From: Misgurnus anguillicaudatus
Taxonomy: Eukaryota; Chordata; Actinopteri; Cypriniformes; Cobitidae
Direction: 5' to 3'
Length of the DNA: 64,000 nucleotides
Assembly: GCF_027580225.2 (NCBI RefSeq)
Contig: NC_073352.2
Location: 35,017,501-35,081,500 of the forward strand
A program made the translations under genes and the position numbers. How positions within the stretch are numbered: the first letter of the stretch is position 1; every line of letters begins with the position of its first letter. Below the pieces are notes generated by a model. That model ran no database searches. It was not told the DNA's origin and saw nothing but the letters and a program-made list of their open reading frames with translations. Below are positions 1 through 15,406 of this stretch, in pieces.

Positions 1-101
1 TTCGATACCGTGTGACCCTTACATATACATCTAGATTTTTGTACATATAAACGTGACTGTATTAATGTATGGATCTGTACTAAATCATAACACACACACA
101 C

Positions 102-3565
<3,464 letters not shown>

Positions 3566-3605
3566 GCTGTTCATCCGCCACCATCACCACCAACAAACCC
3601 AAACA

Positions 3606-3608
3606 CAC

Positions 3609-3644
<36 letters not shown>

Positions 3645-3676
3645 CTCTGTGTCTCTCTCTCTCTCTCTCTCTCTCG
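3606..3676. repeat. (CT)n microsatellite in the ube2k 5' flank
   Basis: Two CT runs broken by a short CGCTGTCTCTGTG stretch. On the gene strand this is a GA tract roughly 40-110 bases upstream of the ube2k start codon, in the 5' UTR or core promoter. Confidence 0.85.
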
Positions 3677-3712
3677 AGAACAAAAAGCTGATGGGATATA
3701 TACTAGTTATAT

Positions 3713-3805
3713 ACTAGTCAACATTTGAAGTGGATCAAAAAAGTTTATTAAACTTGCCCTAAGACAATTATTAAAGGTTTTGATCCACTTCAAATGTTGA
3801 CTAGT
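3713..3805. repeat. Short perfect palindromic element
   Basis: Arms 3713-3740 and 3778-3805 are perfect inverted repeats of 28 bases starting ACTAGTCAACATTTGAAG, with a 37-base loop. It looks like a miniature inverted-repeat transposon and abuts the next element. Confidence 0.8.
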
Positions 3806-5192
3806 GTAGTTCACCTAAAAATGAAAATTCTGTCATGATTTTCTCCTCATGTTGTTTTAAATCTGTATGAATTTCTTTTTTCTGATGAACACAAAAGAAG
3901 ATATTTTGATAAATGATGGTAAACACACAGCAGATAGTGACCATTGACTTCCATAGTAGGAATAAAAAATACATGGTATTCAATGGGTACCATTAACTGT
4001 GTGCTTACCATCATTTATCATCAAAAAATATACCATGGGTCAGTTAAATGCTTTATTCTGATTGGTTGAGAAATGTTCCATGGGGTGATTCTCGCGAAAT
4101 TAGACTTATTACATTTTGATAAAAAAAGTAAATGCTATCAAAATAAGAAGCATACAGTTATAAACATCTCTTCATGTACTATTTTGTACATGATTTCAAA
4201 TTACATCATACAAACCAATTTTGTTGTTTTTTCCACATTTAAGGGAAAAACTGTCATTACCGCAATGTGTCCATGACTGGATTTGGGTTCTTTGACATGG
4301 AAATATTTATAATGAAAAAATCAAAAAAATAAAAACCTTTAGTGCATGTGCTATTTGGGGATCATTGGTAAATGTAGAGACAATAATAAGGAATATAAAT
4401 GTTTCCAATAAAAAATGTCTCATCCTCTGCAAAAAATTTCAATAATTTTAAGCCCTTGATGAACTAACATTTAAAAAAAATTGTTGGAAGGGACATAATT
4501 GACTGTGACACTCAAGATGGCTACCACGTAAGCAGTTCTTATTTTTTGTATTGTTTGTCATAGTACTACTTTTTAGTTCTCATTACCGAAACATGAGTTT
4601 GGAAATGCATATATTTAATGTAATATCATGTTGTGGTAATGATCATTTTTGATAATGATAATCTAAAAAATGTAAATAATTCTATAAGAAATATTTTTTA
4701 AATCCTCTAAAAAAAAATTGGCTTCAAGGGCTTTTTAAAAATTCTGATGCTGGACACCTAAGTGTGGATTTCGTGAAAATCACCCATGAGTGTTGATTCA
4801 TTTTCAGTAAACTGGACATCTAACTTGTCAAATGTCTTAAAAATAGGCACCAGAGCAATGTTTGTGGTAACCGTGGTATAAGAGGAATAATTGACTCATG
4901 AATAATTGGTCATTTGAATTATTTGATAACATAATATTTTCTTATAATTCAATGACACGTTGTTAATTATTCCTTACATCATCATCATCATCATTTATCA
5001 CAATACTTCTATCATATTTGTTTTCCTACTATGGAAGTCAATGGTTTACAATAAGCTATAAGCTTACCTTCATTTCTCTAAATATCTTCTTTTGTGTTCA
5101 TCAGAAAAAAAGAAATTCATACAGATTTAGATCAACATGAGGACGAGAAAATGATGACAGAATTTTCATTTTTGGGTAAACTATCCCTTTAA
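3806..5192. mobile_element. Non-autonomous DNA element with about 170-bp inverted termini
   Basis: The left end (CACCTAAAAATGAAAATTCT onward, including AATTTCTTTTTTCTGATGAA) is repeated inverted at the right end, where CATTTTTGGGTAAACTATCC closes the element before TTTAA. This terminus is widespread in cyprinid genomes. The middle carries the separate inverted-repeat segment at 4079-4788. No transposase is seen. Confidence 0.7.
4079..4788. mobile_element. Nested inverted-repeat element
   Basis: Ends CATGGGGTGATTCTCGCGAA and TTCGTGAAAATCACCCATG are imperfect inverted repeats. It sits inside the larger element at 3806-5192, which suggests a secondary insertion. The interior is AT-rich and non-coding, and I find no clear target duplication. 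Confidence 0.5.
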
Positions 5193-5959
5193 CTAACAGA
5201 ATAAAGCCGTAATTTACATGAAGTATCTTCTACATTAAACACTAATTGATTTTCTCATGCAGACACATATCTTGTGCTTCATATATAACATTGTTTGATC
5301 AGCTGTCTTGTTTAGTTTTGGGTAGAAGATTATCTCTGAAACTCTGTGTGCATCATCCTGTTAGAAAGTGCAGCTCTGTCTGGATTTGGTTTTGGTCACA
5401 GACAGTGTGAACACAACGTCTCCTCCTGTGGCAGCCATCTGCCCATCTCTATAGTGAGCTTGTGTCCACTGACTCTGGATCTGCAAAGGTGTCATGAGAC
5501 AATTCTAAAGGCTCAAGCACTATTGGGGCCCCCAACGATTATTTTTATTTATAGTTACATGGGTGTGGTAGAGGGCCCAACTTCACATTCTATCATAGGG
5601 GCCAAAATGGCACCCCGTTTATCTGCTCAAGGTGGATTTCAGTTTTTATCTGTCACTGTGTAAAATAGCATTTTAGAGTTTCCCAATGACTGATGTAATT
5701 TTCTTTGATGTTATAATTGAATTGACTTTAAGACATTTATCAGTGTGATGAATGAAACATCGGGTGATAATTTTAGTCTTATTAAGGTTTTTATTAAGGG
5801 CTTACAGTATTGTTCGAGCAGGTTCAGTGGGTGACATCATAATCAGATCATCTTAAAGATTTGATTTCCGAGTCATGTAGGGTGAGACTATTTTAGAAAC
5901 CCCATACTTGAGCAGATAAGTTCATTACTAATTTTAATCTTGATCTTAATTTGGTAGGT
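5193..5959. other. Intergenic spacer, nothing recognised
   Basis: An open frame of 105 codons at 5346-5663 (+) resembles no family I know and has no exon-like neighbours. I treat it as chance. Confidence 0.5.
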
Positions 5960-6085
5960 TGGGTCTTAGATATTTTAACTGAAAATGGTCTTTCAGCCTC
6001 CCTGACAACAGGTTCTCCTCAGGGATGCGTTTTGTCTCCACTATTATATATTTTATATACAAATGATTGTCAAAACCAGTGGAAA
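5960..6085 (+). pseudogene. LINE reverse-transcriptase fragment
   Basis: The plus-strand frame shows TGSPQGCVLSPLLYILYTND, the hallmark palm-domain block of non-LTR (L2/CR1/Rex-type) reverse transcriptases. Only about 42 codons survive before an in-frame stop, and the catalytic FADD block that should follow is missing. The AT-rich trailer to about 6250, with AATAAAGTTTGACC near 6239, could be the LINE 3' end. A dead 5'-truncated copy. Confidence 0.8.
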
Positions 6086-6360
6086 GATTATAGGTAAAGA
6101 GCAAAGAAAACCTTTTTTTAAGGTATTCTTTGTATATTTGTAATCTGCATGAATTACTATTTATATTATGAAGTATTGTATGTGTGAGTTTGTTGTCTGT
6201 TTACCTGTGCTACAATCAAATTGCCCATAAAGGTTTCTTAATAAAGTTTGACCTTGACCACTGTTGATCGCTCCAAACTGCTTACCTTGTCATTGCTGGT
6301 GTGATATCGCATTTCAAATACAAAATTAAAGTAAAAATGAACATGCTGCATACAGCACCT

Positions 6361-6468
6361 GCTGCGTCCCAAACCGCCTACTTCCATTCTATATAGTAGG
6401 CAAAGAGTACGAGAAGTAGTGCTTTTCGCCTACTATATAGTATGGAAGTATGCGGTTTGGGATGCAGC
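6361..6468. repeat. Palindromic MITE
   Basis: GCTGCGTCCCAAACCGCCTA at the left is repeated inverted at the right (GCGGTTTGGGATGCAGC), with inner arms CTATATAGTAGGC and GCCTACTATATAG. The whole unit can fold into one hairpin. Confidence 0.8.
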
Positions 6469-6559
6469 CATAACTATTTTACCCGCAGCTTTTTCCTGTG
6501 TGGATGCTGATCGCGCGCATTGGTCAAAAATAAAAATAACACGGTCTAATTTTGAAATG

Positions 6560-6705
6560 CATTGTAGTAACGCGCGTTACTAATACTGTAACGAGTAAAA
6601 TATTACCAACATTTTATTAGTAATGCGTTATATTACTGCGTTACAGCAAAAACTAATATATTACTGTAATATATTATATTTTGTAATGCGTTACTCCCAA
6701 CACTG
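6560..6705. mobile_element. Fragment of the CAGTGTTGGG-ended hAT-like family
   Basis: The right terminus ACTCCCAACACTG and the runs GTAACGCGCGTTACT and TAATGCGTTA match the family at 1306, 26478 and 27613. The left end is not defined. Confidence 0.6.
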
Positions 6706-7377
6706 AAACTGGTTGCCAAATGTTTAACAATGTTGGGCTTAAAGAGCAACCCTGTCTCCACAATGAGAAAGATATTTTGTTCTTTTTGTGTTGATTTTCA
6801 GTTACACATTTATTTATTTATTTATGCACACTGTCCAAAACCACTGACTCATTCAGTTCTTCACTGCTCACAACAGAGTACATGTCTCATCATAGAGCTC
6901 CTTATGACAGCATAAGGAGAGCCAAATTTCAACGACCTATTTTTTCATGTGCTTGTAGAGAATGGTTTACCAAAACTAAGTTACTGAGTTGGTCTTTTTC
7001 ACATTTTCTGGGTTGATAGAAGCACTGGGGACAAAATCATAACACTTAAACATGGAAAAAGTCAGATTTTCATGCCATGGCCCCTTTAATAATTTAGAAA
7101 ATATACAAAATAAATCAGAAAAATAGTATAAACCAATACTTGACATTCTAATGCAAACACCAAATCTAACCCTAAACCGAAGTGAAAATGGTTTGAAAAT
7201 AGGAAAAAGCAGTTGAGTAACCAATACGTGACAATGATACATAAACACAAATTTGTGATCGATTACGAAAAACCACGGAAATTCGTGACAGTATCACAAA
7301 AAAGAATTTCAAAAAATTATGTGACTATAGGTACATACTTTTGTGAGACTGGGTAGCTTGAGGTCATAACATTATAA

Positions 7378-7585
7378 CCCTGCTTCGTTTCACACTGCAT
7401 GTGTTCGGCACCCAATGAGGGGTTAACCCCACAAAACCAGGGCTAACAGGGTTTCATAACCCTGGGTTAATTTCAGGGATAACCACACTTTAAATGACAA
7501 GTATGAAACGCTTCTTAACCTAGGGTTAAAAGAAGGGGTTTATAACGAAGATAACCCAGGGTTAAGCGCGGTGTGAAAAGCCCTG
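7378..7585. mobile_element. GGGTTAAC-rich MITE
   Basis: The left end CCCTGCTTCGTTTCACACTGC and right end GCGGTGTGAAAAGCCCTG form an imperfect inverted pair. The interior repeats AACCCTGGGTTAA-type motifs. Non-coding. Confidence 0.6.
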
Positions 7586-7641
7586 TAATGTGGTACACGT
7601 TATAGCCCAAAAACTATTTGAAATCCAATCTAGATGAAAAC

Positions 7642-8044
7642 CAGTGGCGGCTCGTGAGTCGTGACTGCTCATCCGAAGGGCGCTAATTCAAAATAAGTGT
7701 TTGGAGTGTCATGTGTGTTGCTTGCATTTTCAAAATATGTGTTTGTTGCGTCATGTTACACAATGTGAATCACGTGTCCAGTCAAAATAAGTGCCTGCTG
7801 CACACACGTCAAAACCGTTTACGACAAAAGAGACACCCACGTTCACAAAATACACGCAAGACACTCCCTTAACAGTAAACTCTGATTACGCATGAGATTA
7901 TGCGAGTATCTGGCAAACATGAGAGTCTCTTTTATCACAAACCCTCTAGATGCGTCTGCAGAAGGCACCCACCTTGACAAGACACATGATGCACACAGAA
8001 TCACATAGAGCGCCCTCGAAAAAAAGAGTCACTGGCCGCCACTG
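7642..8044. mobile_element. hAT-type MITE with 8-bp target duplication
   Basis: Begins CAGTGGCGG and ends CCGCCACTG. It is flanked on both sides by the direct repeat ATGAAAAC (7634-7641 and 8045-8052), an 8-bp target duplication as made by hAT transposases. The 403-bp interior has no coding potential. Confidence 0.9.
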
Positions 8045-8501
8045 ATGAAAACGCTTTAAATTTTACAACATACTCTTAAGTAATTTAACTCATTTCATTT
8101 ATTAGTGATTGTACATTTTTAACTAATAAATGAATTGAATCTGAAATGCTGAATCTGAAAATCTGTGTGATCATTATACTTGCGTAAAGTTGGTTTAGAC
8201 AGATTACCGATCTGATGTCATTATATTGACAGTAGGCTACTATTCAACAAAATTAATCTTTAATTGTTTTTGACATCACAAAATATTCACAAATATACAG
8301 TAAAGTGAATTACAAATAAACACATACATTTTCTTTCACTCTTCACTACAGATAAATGACAATACTGAGAAACATTGAGCAGCATCTTATAATCTTACAA
8401 AATATAAAATGTGCCTGATTGCAGGAAATTGATTGGCATATGTGGTTTACTGGGACAATTCCATGAACGCACTGCATTTTCTACTGTACAAACTGTTATA
8501 T

Positions 8502-8507
8502 TTTATT
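8502..8507 (-). promoter_or_regulatory. Candidate klb polyadenylation signal
   Basis: AATAAA on the minus strand about 185 bases beyond the klb stop codon, the first canonical signal after the coding end. Confidence 0.6.
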
Positions 8508-8690
8508 CCCCTGACCCCAACCATCACAAAAACCTGTTGTCAGTCTTTAATTTATGAAACACTACCATTTAGTATGCTTTTTAAGCTGTAAACCGAGTTT
8601 ATAGCATAGTAAACATGTCATTATACATTATTTATGCCCATAAACCACATATACCAACCCACACACACACACACCTGTCTCTCAGTTAGT

Positions 8691-9076
8691 TTAATGGTGC
8701 AGATGTGCTGTTGTTTTGTGTCGAGTGCAGAGTCTCTGTGCTGTCCTCCTCCTCTTCCTCACCACACAGATGGTGTTGATGATGATGAAGGACAGGATGA
8801 CAGAAAGACACACGCTGAAAAACAGCAGAGATTTGTTCTCTGCGATCTGCATGCAAATCCCACAACTCGCGCTGCTGTCCTTGTGCTGGCAAGACGGTCC
8901 ACGGTCAACGGCAGGTGGAAAGCCACGGTCCCTGATGATGTCACGGTAAAGGTTAACCGAGGCTTTGGGTTGTGAGTCATGATCAGCTGACTTAAAAAGA
9001 CCAAACTGAGGATCATGTCTGTCCTGAAGTTTCCAAACATAAAACCCTTTTAGATTGACACCATCCAACTCATAGG
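8691..9076 (-). CDS. klb: klb exon 5: end of KL2, membrane anchor, stop
   Basis: Codes AYELDGVNLKGFYVWKLQD, the cysteine-containing stalk, the transmembrane helix (FFSVCLSVILSFIIINTIC), RKRRR and a short tail ending HLHH before TAA. Acceptor AG lies at 9077-9078. Confidence 0.95.
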
Positions 9077-12000
9077 CTGCTCAGAGAAAGAGAGAGAAAG
9101 AGAGAGACTTAAGTGTATTAAATAGAACTCTTACATGTTTTATGTGGTAGAGCATTACGTTAGCAGCTCAAAAGGCCATGGGTATAAACCCAGGAAAACG
9201 CATACCTTGTAATGCACTGTAAATGGATAAAAACGTCTCCCAAATGCATAAATGTAAATGTCTATTACATAGCCTGCTAAATCAAAAATCTGTTTTTGAA
9301 TTTTTCAACATTTGGTCCAAACTTGAACTTGGTGCCCATTGAATGAGAGTTATTTTAGGTTAAATCTGGAGCATTAATGGAAAGTTGAAAGTCCAGAAAA
9401 ATGAAAACGGAAAACACGGAATTTGATAATAATAAAACGAATTTGAAAAAAAATGTAAAATTACATAAGGCCCTCTATATACATATAATATGAATTAGAC
9501 AGTATTAGACTTAATATATTCGCTTAAATCAAATCCATGTTGCTCTTTATCAAAGCCTGTAAAAGATCATTCAATCTTCACATGATCTCCACATGAGCAC
9601 CTCAAAGTTCACTCATAAACACTCACTGATTGACATGAAGACCTTTGAGCTTCCGCTGCAGATAACATGTTTTTCATGCAATGCTCTTACAGTATACTGT
9701 AGTTTTACTACATTCTGAGTCAGCATCAGGTCATCATGAGTTTATAAGTGTATATTAAAAACACCTACATGTCCTTGAAACTCATAATCACAATGATCTC
9801 TGAACTTTACCACTTTCAGTCAGGAGATTCAACAGGATGTGAGGAATAATGTTTGGCCTTGACATGATCTTAAATTGTGGTCTATTTTTGCACAAAGTAC
9901 TTCCAATGTTATTCAGTCTTTATCACTCACAGTTCACTATATGATATGCACCAATTTAAAGGTGTACATGCACATTAGAAACTGAGGATTATTAAAGCAA
10001 TAAGCCCCAAGAAGCAGTGGGTTGCCAGTGCATTTCGCGTCGTGCCTAACAATGCCCCTTAGCTGTTATAAAATGCACTGTAACCCCACTGCTTCACGGG
10101 GCTTAGTGCCTCCATAAAACGGTTACTTCATATGCATAGCAGGATTTCACAAAAATAAAACACAAATAAGTTGTTAGTTTATATTTTATATTATATTAGT
10201 ACAAATATTACTCTTCCGCCAAACAAAGTAGTTCCTCGGAATCACGTGTGGCTGAAACAGAGCGCAGTTCCCAACTGGGGTGTTTATTTTTATAAATCAA
10301 CATTCATCTAATTTATACATTAACATTTATATTGTGCAACTGTTGAAGTGATGATCAAATATGCTTGGAAACTCTTTCCCTGTCAGCGGTTTTTTTTAAG
10401 GTTGCCACCCAGTTTTAGTTTAATGCCTTACAGAATAATGATTTTCTTTAAATAAACATAAAATATCAAATGAAAGAACAGACCCTCCACTTTAAAAAAA
10501 ACCCTGTTTCATCTTACCTTCGTTTGTTCTCTTATCACCTCTCAAATTTTGAGATAATTCCATTATTATGAAGAACTTTTGTAAGAGATCAAATTCAGAG
10601 CCTGATTAAAACTTACATGGTGTTTTTAGTGTTGAGTGAATGCGTCAGTGTTTAAGTTGGGTAAGATCGTCATCTAATGAATAATAGCCAAAATATGAAT
10701 TTGAGGTAGAAACTCCTCAGGGAATGTTTTCTCTTTATTCACGAGATGACTCAACAATATTTATTGACATTTATCTAGATGTTGCCATTAGTTGTGCAAT
10801 TGTAAAAAAATAAAAAATATGATTATAGACTGTGGTGTTTATTTTCATAAATCAGTACGCAGCAACAGTGGCGCAGTAATACTTATGTAATGTGGTCTGA
10901 ACCGTGGGGTTACCGGGTATTTTATCACGGTTTAGAACGCGTTTCAACCAATCAGAATGAAGAACCAGAACGAGCCGTTTTATAATGAGATTTATCAACT
11001 ACTGCTTTAAATGAGTCAAATGCTGAATGTTGATATTTATGGATATCTGTTTGACAATAAATCAATATAAAACACCACAAGGCATCCTAATCAAACAAAA
11101 GAATTGAATGTCTTGCTAATGAATCAATGATTAGTTGCTATATTGTATCAGATAAGTAAATCACTGAATAGACTTCACCAATAAGTAAAATAAATAAGTA
11201 AATATATGCAAACTTTTCATTAAGTAAGCTCACCTTTCAGTGCCTCCTGCAGGTAGTTCCTGATATAACTCTGTCTCAGTTGATCATCATAGGCCGCTTG
11301 GTCATCAATCCCTGACGCTGTGATGATGATTGGGATACCGTTGCCATAGCGATTCTTCATCCAGCCCAACATCCTGCGGAGGCCCCAGGGTACAACGGCC
11401 TGTTCCATCTTTGATGATGGCAAGGTCTTGTCACGCCCCAGAGAGCAGCCGTGGTCCTGGTTCTGTGGGTTTGGGTTTTGTGGTGACTGAGGGTGCAGCG
11501 GTGACACTAAACGTGTTGTGAAGTGATTCAGAGCAATGAAATCCAGTGCTGCTTTAAGCTCCTCCCTCTCATCATCGGTGAAGCCAATCAGAGATCTGAC
11601 GTTACCCTCCTGTATATCAGAATCTCCTCCACCAATGAAGGGATCGAGAAAACGTCCTAGTTCAAAGAACAGAAAATGCTGAGCGGCACTTTTGTGAGAT
11701 TCCAAGAAAGGATTGGTTGGTTCGACCCAATCAGCATGAAGCGCAAAGCTAACCATCCCTCTGTGTTTCTGGCGGAAACGTGCGTCGTAAATGTGCCAGG
11801 CCTTCGCGTGTGCCAGTAACAGGTGTCGCGCTGCCGTTCGTCTGTCCTCTGTGGTACCTCCGTACGTTTCCATCAGACGGTTTGGCTCATTAATTGTTAT
11901 CCACGTCGGTACCAGCGCGCCAAATTCACGGTAACAGAAAACGGCATACTTGATAAACGCCTCTAAAGTGCTGTCATTTCTCCAGCCGCCATTAGCGTAC

Positions 12001-15000
12001 AAGGGATCGGGCAGGCCCAGCGTGGGTGAACTGTAATTGGGGTGGTACAACGTCACGACTGGTTGGATTCCCATCCTCCTGATCTCGCTCAGCACACACC
12101 TGTAAAATCTCAGCTTTTCAGGATCCACAGACGAGAGGTCACCACTGGGCACGAGCTGGGACCAGTCCAGCGCAAACCGGTAATGCGATGCCGCCGTGGC
12201 TTTTACGAGGATGACGTGGTGTTGAATGTACAAGAAGTCTGTACACTGAGCTGGTCGGGTGTGAAGAACGATGCCGGTCACAGGTTTGAGGGCTCCATCA
12301 CCAGAGTAATTCCAGCGGTACAGATGACGGTCAATGAACTGGGGCGAAAATGGATGCAAATGCACCTGGAGACAACAGAGAGAAATAAATCAGACTGAAA
12401 GTTAAAAAGAAACACAAGTGAATTGCAGTGCATTCAATTTATATCTATCTATATATTTCTTGTATTAGTATGTGTGTTTTCTGTGACTAAACCTGAACCC
12501 ATGACTTTTGCGGTGTTAACACAATGTTCTACTAATGGAGCCACAGGAACACTCACATAATGAAAAATAATGAAGAAACATTCACAAACTGGGGTTCCAA
12601 ATCCCTTGTGGCTGACAGGAGAATTGCAGGGGGTTTGTGAGTTAAAAAATCTAAATAAAACATTTATGGGGCGTACACAGCGAATGCGAATTCAATGAGT
12701 AGATAACATACAAAGTAGGGATGTGCATTGATGCATCGCGTTCCCATTAAAAATATCTGTCTGAAATCGATTCAGAATCATAAGGCTCAGATTCTGTGTT
12801 TCCCTTCCGCAACTTTTTAAAACCGGAAGTATTGCCCTATGGCAAGCTGCTGCATGTCCGTGTCTGTTTTAAAGATCGCTCTGAGATGGATCTCTTTGAA
12901 AAGTCCGTCACAAAAATGGAATTATCTCTGCTTTTTCCTCAACATGTGGTGTTTTTGCAGAAACCTACCCATATTCAAAAGTTGATTACAAAAGAACTAC
13001 TAAAGGTAGGATGAAAAGGTTTTTTTTTGTTTGAAAGCAGAGGGTCTGTTCTTTCATTTGGTATATTGTATGTTTATATATTTGAAGAAAAACATTTTCT
13101 GGAAGGCATTAAACTTTTGTGAAAATCATGAAAACGCTGGCGCTGGCTGGCAACTTTTTTTAAAAACGCTGGCGGTGAAAGAGTTAAGTGACAAATTCGC
13201 ATGACACAAAGGGCCCTATCTTGCACCCAGCGCAATTGACTTTGTCAGTGACGCATGTATCATTTCGTATTTTGCATCGGCGTAAAGCGCGTTTTTTCCT
13301 CCACAGACACACGTCGGCGAACTATGGAATGAACTTGCGCTCCCTGGCCGGTTCAGCGCAAAAAAGGAGGCGTGCTCCGGCGCAAACCATCTCTTATGCT
13401 ATTTTGCAGTTTCAAAAAACAATTGCGCTACTAACAAAAAAAAAACTAGTCTAAAGTCAGTGGCGCGTTGCCCGTGGTTCATTATGCTATTTTAAGGGCG
13501 CATGCTTGACCATAATGTATAGCGTGCACAACGCGCATTGCTTATCTAATCTACACAGATGCAACAGTTATTTTTGCAAATCATAAATTGTTACAATAAA
13601 AAATATTAACACATGAGATAAGGGAAATCATTGTGGTGAGCATTGTGGTGATAATTTTTATTTATTTTGTGTGGCAGCGTTAAACAATTGTGATGCAAAT
13701 AACGATTAAAATATTTTCATAAGTTTGTTGTGTGGCTGTATTACGTTTATTTTATCTAAATAATAATTCAAATGTTTTCATAAGAAACCTTATATGAACT
13801 TGATTTGTAAGTGTACTTTGGGGTTGGACCTTGCTTGCGTTTCTTGGGTCCGATTTCAAAGCCCCTAAACCCTTTCAGCGGTGAGGGTGGACGCAGCGAT
13901 GTCCTCCTGTGTGCCCGGCGTGCCCGATTTATGCTGGCAAGCTTGGGATCCCCCCGTCTCCTGACATCATTGTAGTGCTTGGCGCAGCTGATGAGACAAT
14001 TGTGGCTATTTCCTCTCACGCCTGTTTAATCGACGCTGATTTGGGCGGGTTTCTCCCATCCCCATACAAAACAACTTCTCTGTCTTTGACTGCTCTTACA
14101 AGAAAGTGGGTCTCCTCGGCTGTTAACCGCTCCTGGTGTGCGCCTGTCAAATCAGTCATAATAATAGCAACCCGCCATGGAACTTGCGCACTTGCGTTTA
14201 AAGGGAATGTTGGATAGCGTTCTGATTGGTTTATTTGAGGTTACGCCCAAACCACACCTATGAATAATGAACCTACTTTAGAACAACCCCTTATTGATTT
14301 CCGCCCACAAAGTCACTTGTATTTTTAAAAAAAATATTTACTTAAAATCATTGGGGGTACTTCCAGTAAATAATTTAGAAGTTAAAAGTTTGAAAACCCA
14401 TAACTTGGAACATTTGTCAAAAAACAATCATTTAATAATGTAAAAAAATGTGTAAAACAATCCTTTGCTTATAACAATTAGTTGAAATGAGTAATATTTG
14501 ACTGGTTAGGTGTGCGTTTTACAGAAAAATAATCAACACCTGAAAAACATTTCTTAACCAGTCAGAATAAAGCATTCAACAGACTCGTTGTATAAATAAA
14601 GGTATTTGTGAAAAGTTATCACCTGTAGTATTGAGTCAGCCACGCCAAACTGGAAGTCGCATGGAAATTGTCCGTTAATATTTTGCGTGTCATTGATGGA
14701 CAGGATGATCTGTCTGTAGAAGTGAGCGCTGGTCTTTGGGAGTCTCCGTCGCTGTGGTTGGCTAAAGTCAATGTAGAAAAGTCCCTTACGAATAGTGTAA
14801 CCGTGATTCCATTCAAATCCATCCACCAGACTCCAGGCTGCGTATCCAAACACCTTCACGCTGTCTATGGAAATGGCTACACAAACACAAATCGAAAGGT
14901 TTTGAGAAAAATCCATATGTTCTTGTATAATTCAGTCTCCAGTTGCACAGAGATCAATGAAACAACAACAAATGACAATTTATAAAACTTGTTCTGATTA

Positions 15001-15351
15001 TCAAGTTCTTAACTCTTTCCCCGATTTTTCACAAAAGTTTAATGCTTCAAAAAAAAAAAAGTCATCCTATCTTTATTTGTTCTCTTTTATCACCTCTCAA
15101 ATATGGGTTGGTTTCTTTAAAAAAAAAAATAAGAGACTTTTGTTGGAGATCAGATTCATAACAATGATTACAAGTTTTACTGTTTTTGGATCAGTAGATG
15201 CTTCAGTGTTTAATAAGTTGGGTAAGAGCATAACCTAGTGGATAATAGCAGAAATATGGATTGCCGTAAAAACTTGTTGTTGGCAGGGAAGCGTTTTCTC
15301 TTAATTGATGAGATAAAGGGAAAGAGTTAAGAGGAATTCTCTAGTTATTAA

Positions 15352-15406
<55 letters not shown>

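Noticed and set aside
8634..9068. Other frames over klb exon 5
   Set aside because: Only the minus frame continuing from exon 4 gives the klotho end with membrane segment.
9145..9263. tRNA gene
   Set aside because: A- and B-box-like motifs exist but there is no complete cloverleaf, and the SINE tail follows directly.
12042..12398. 118-codon plus-strand frame
   Set aside because: Antisense shadow of klb exon 4.
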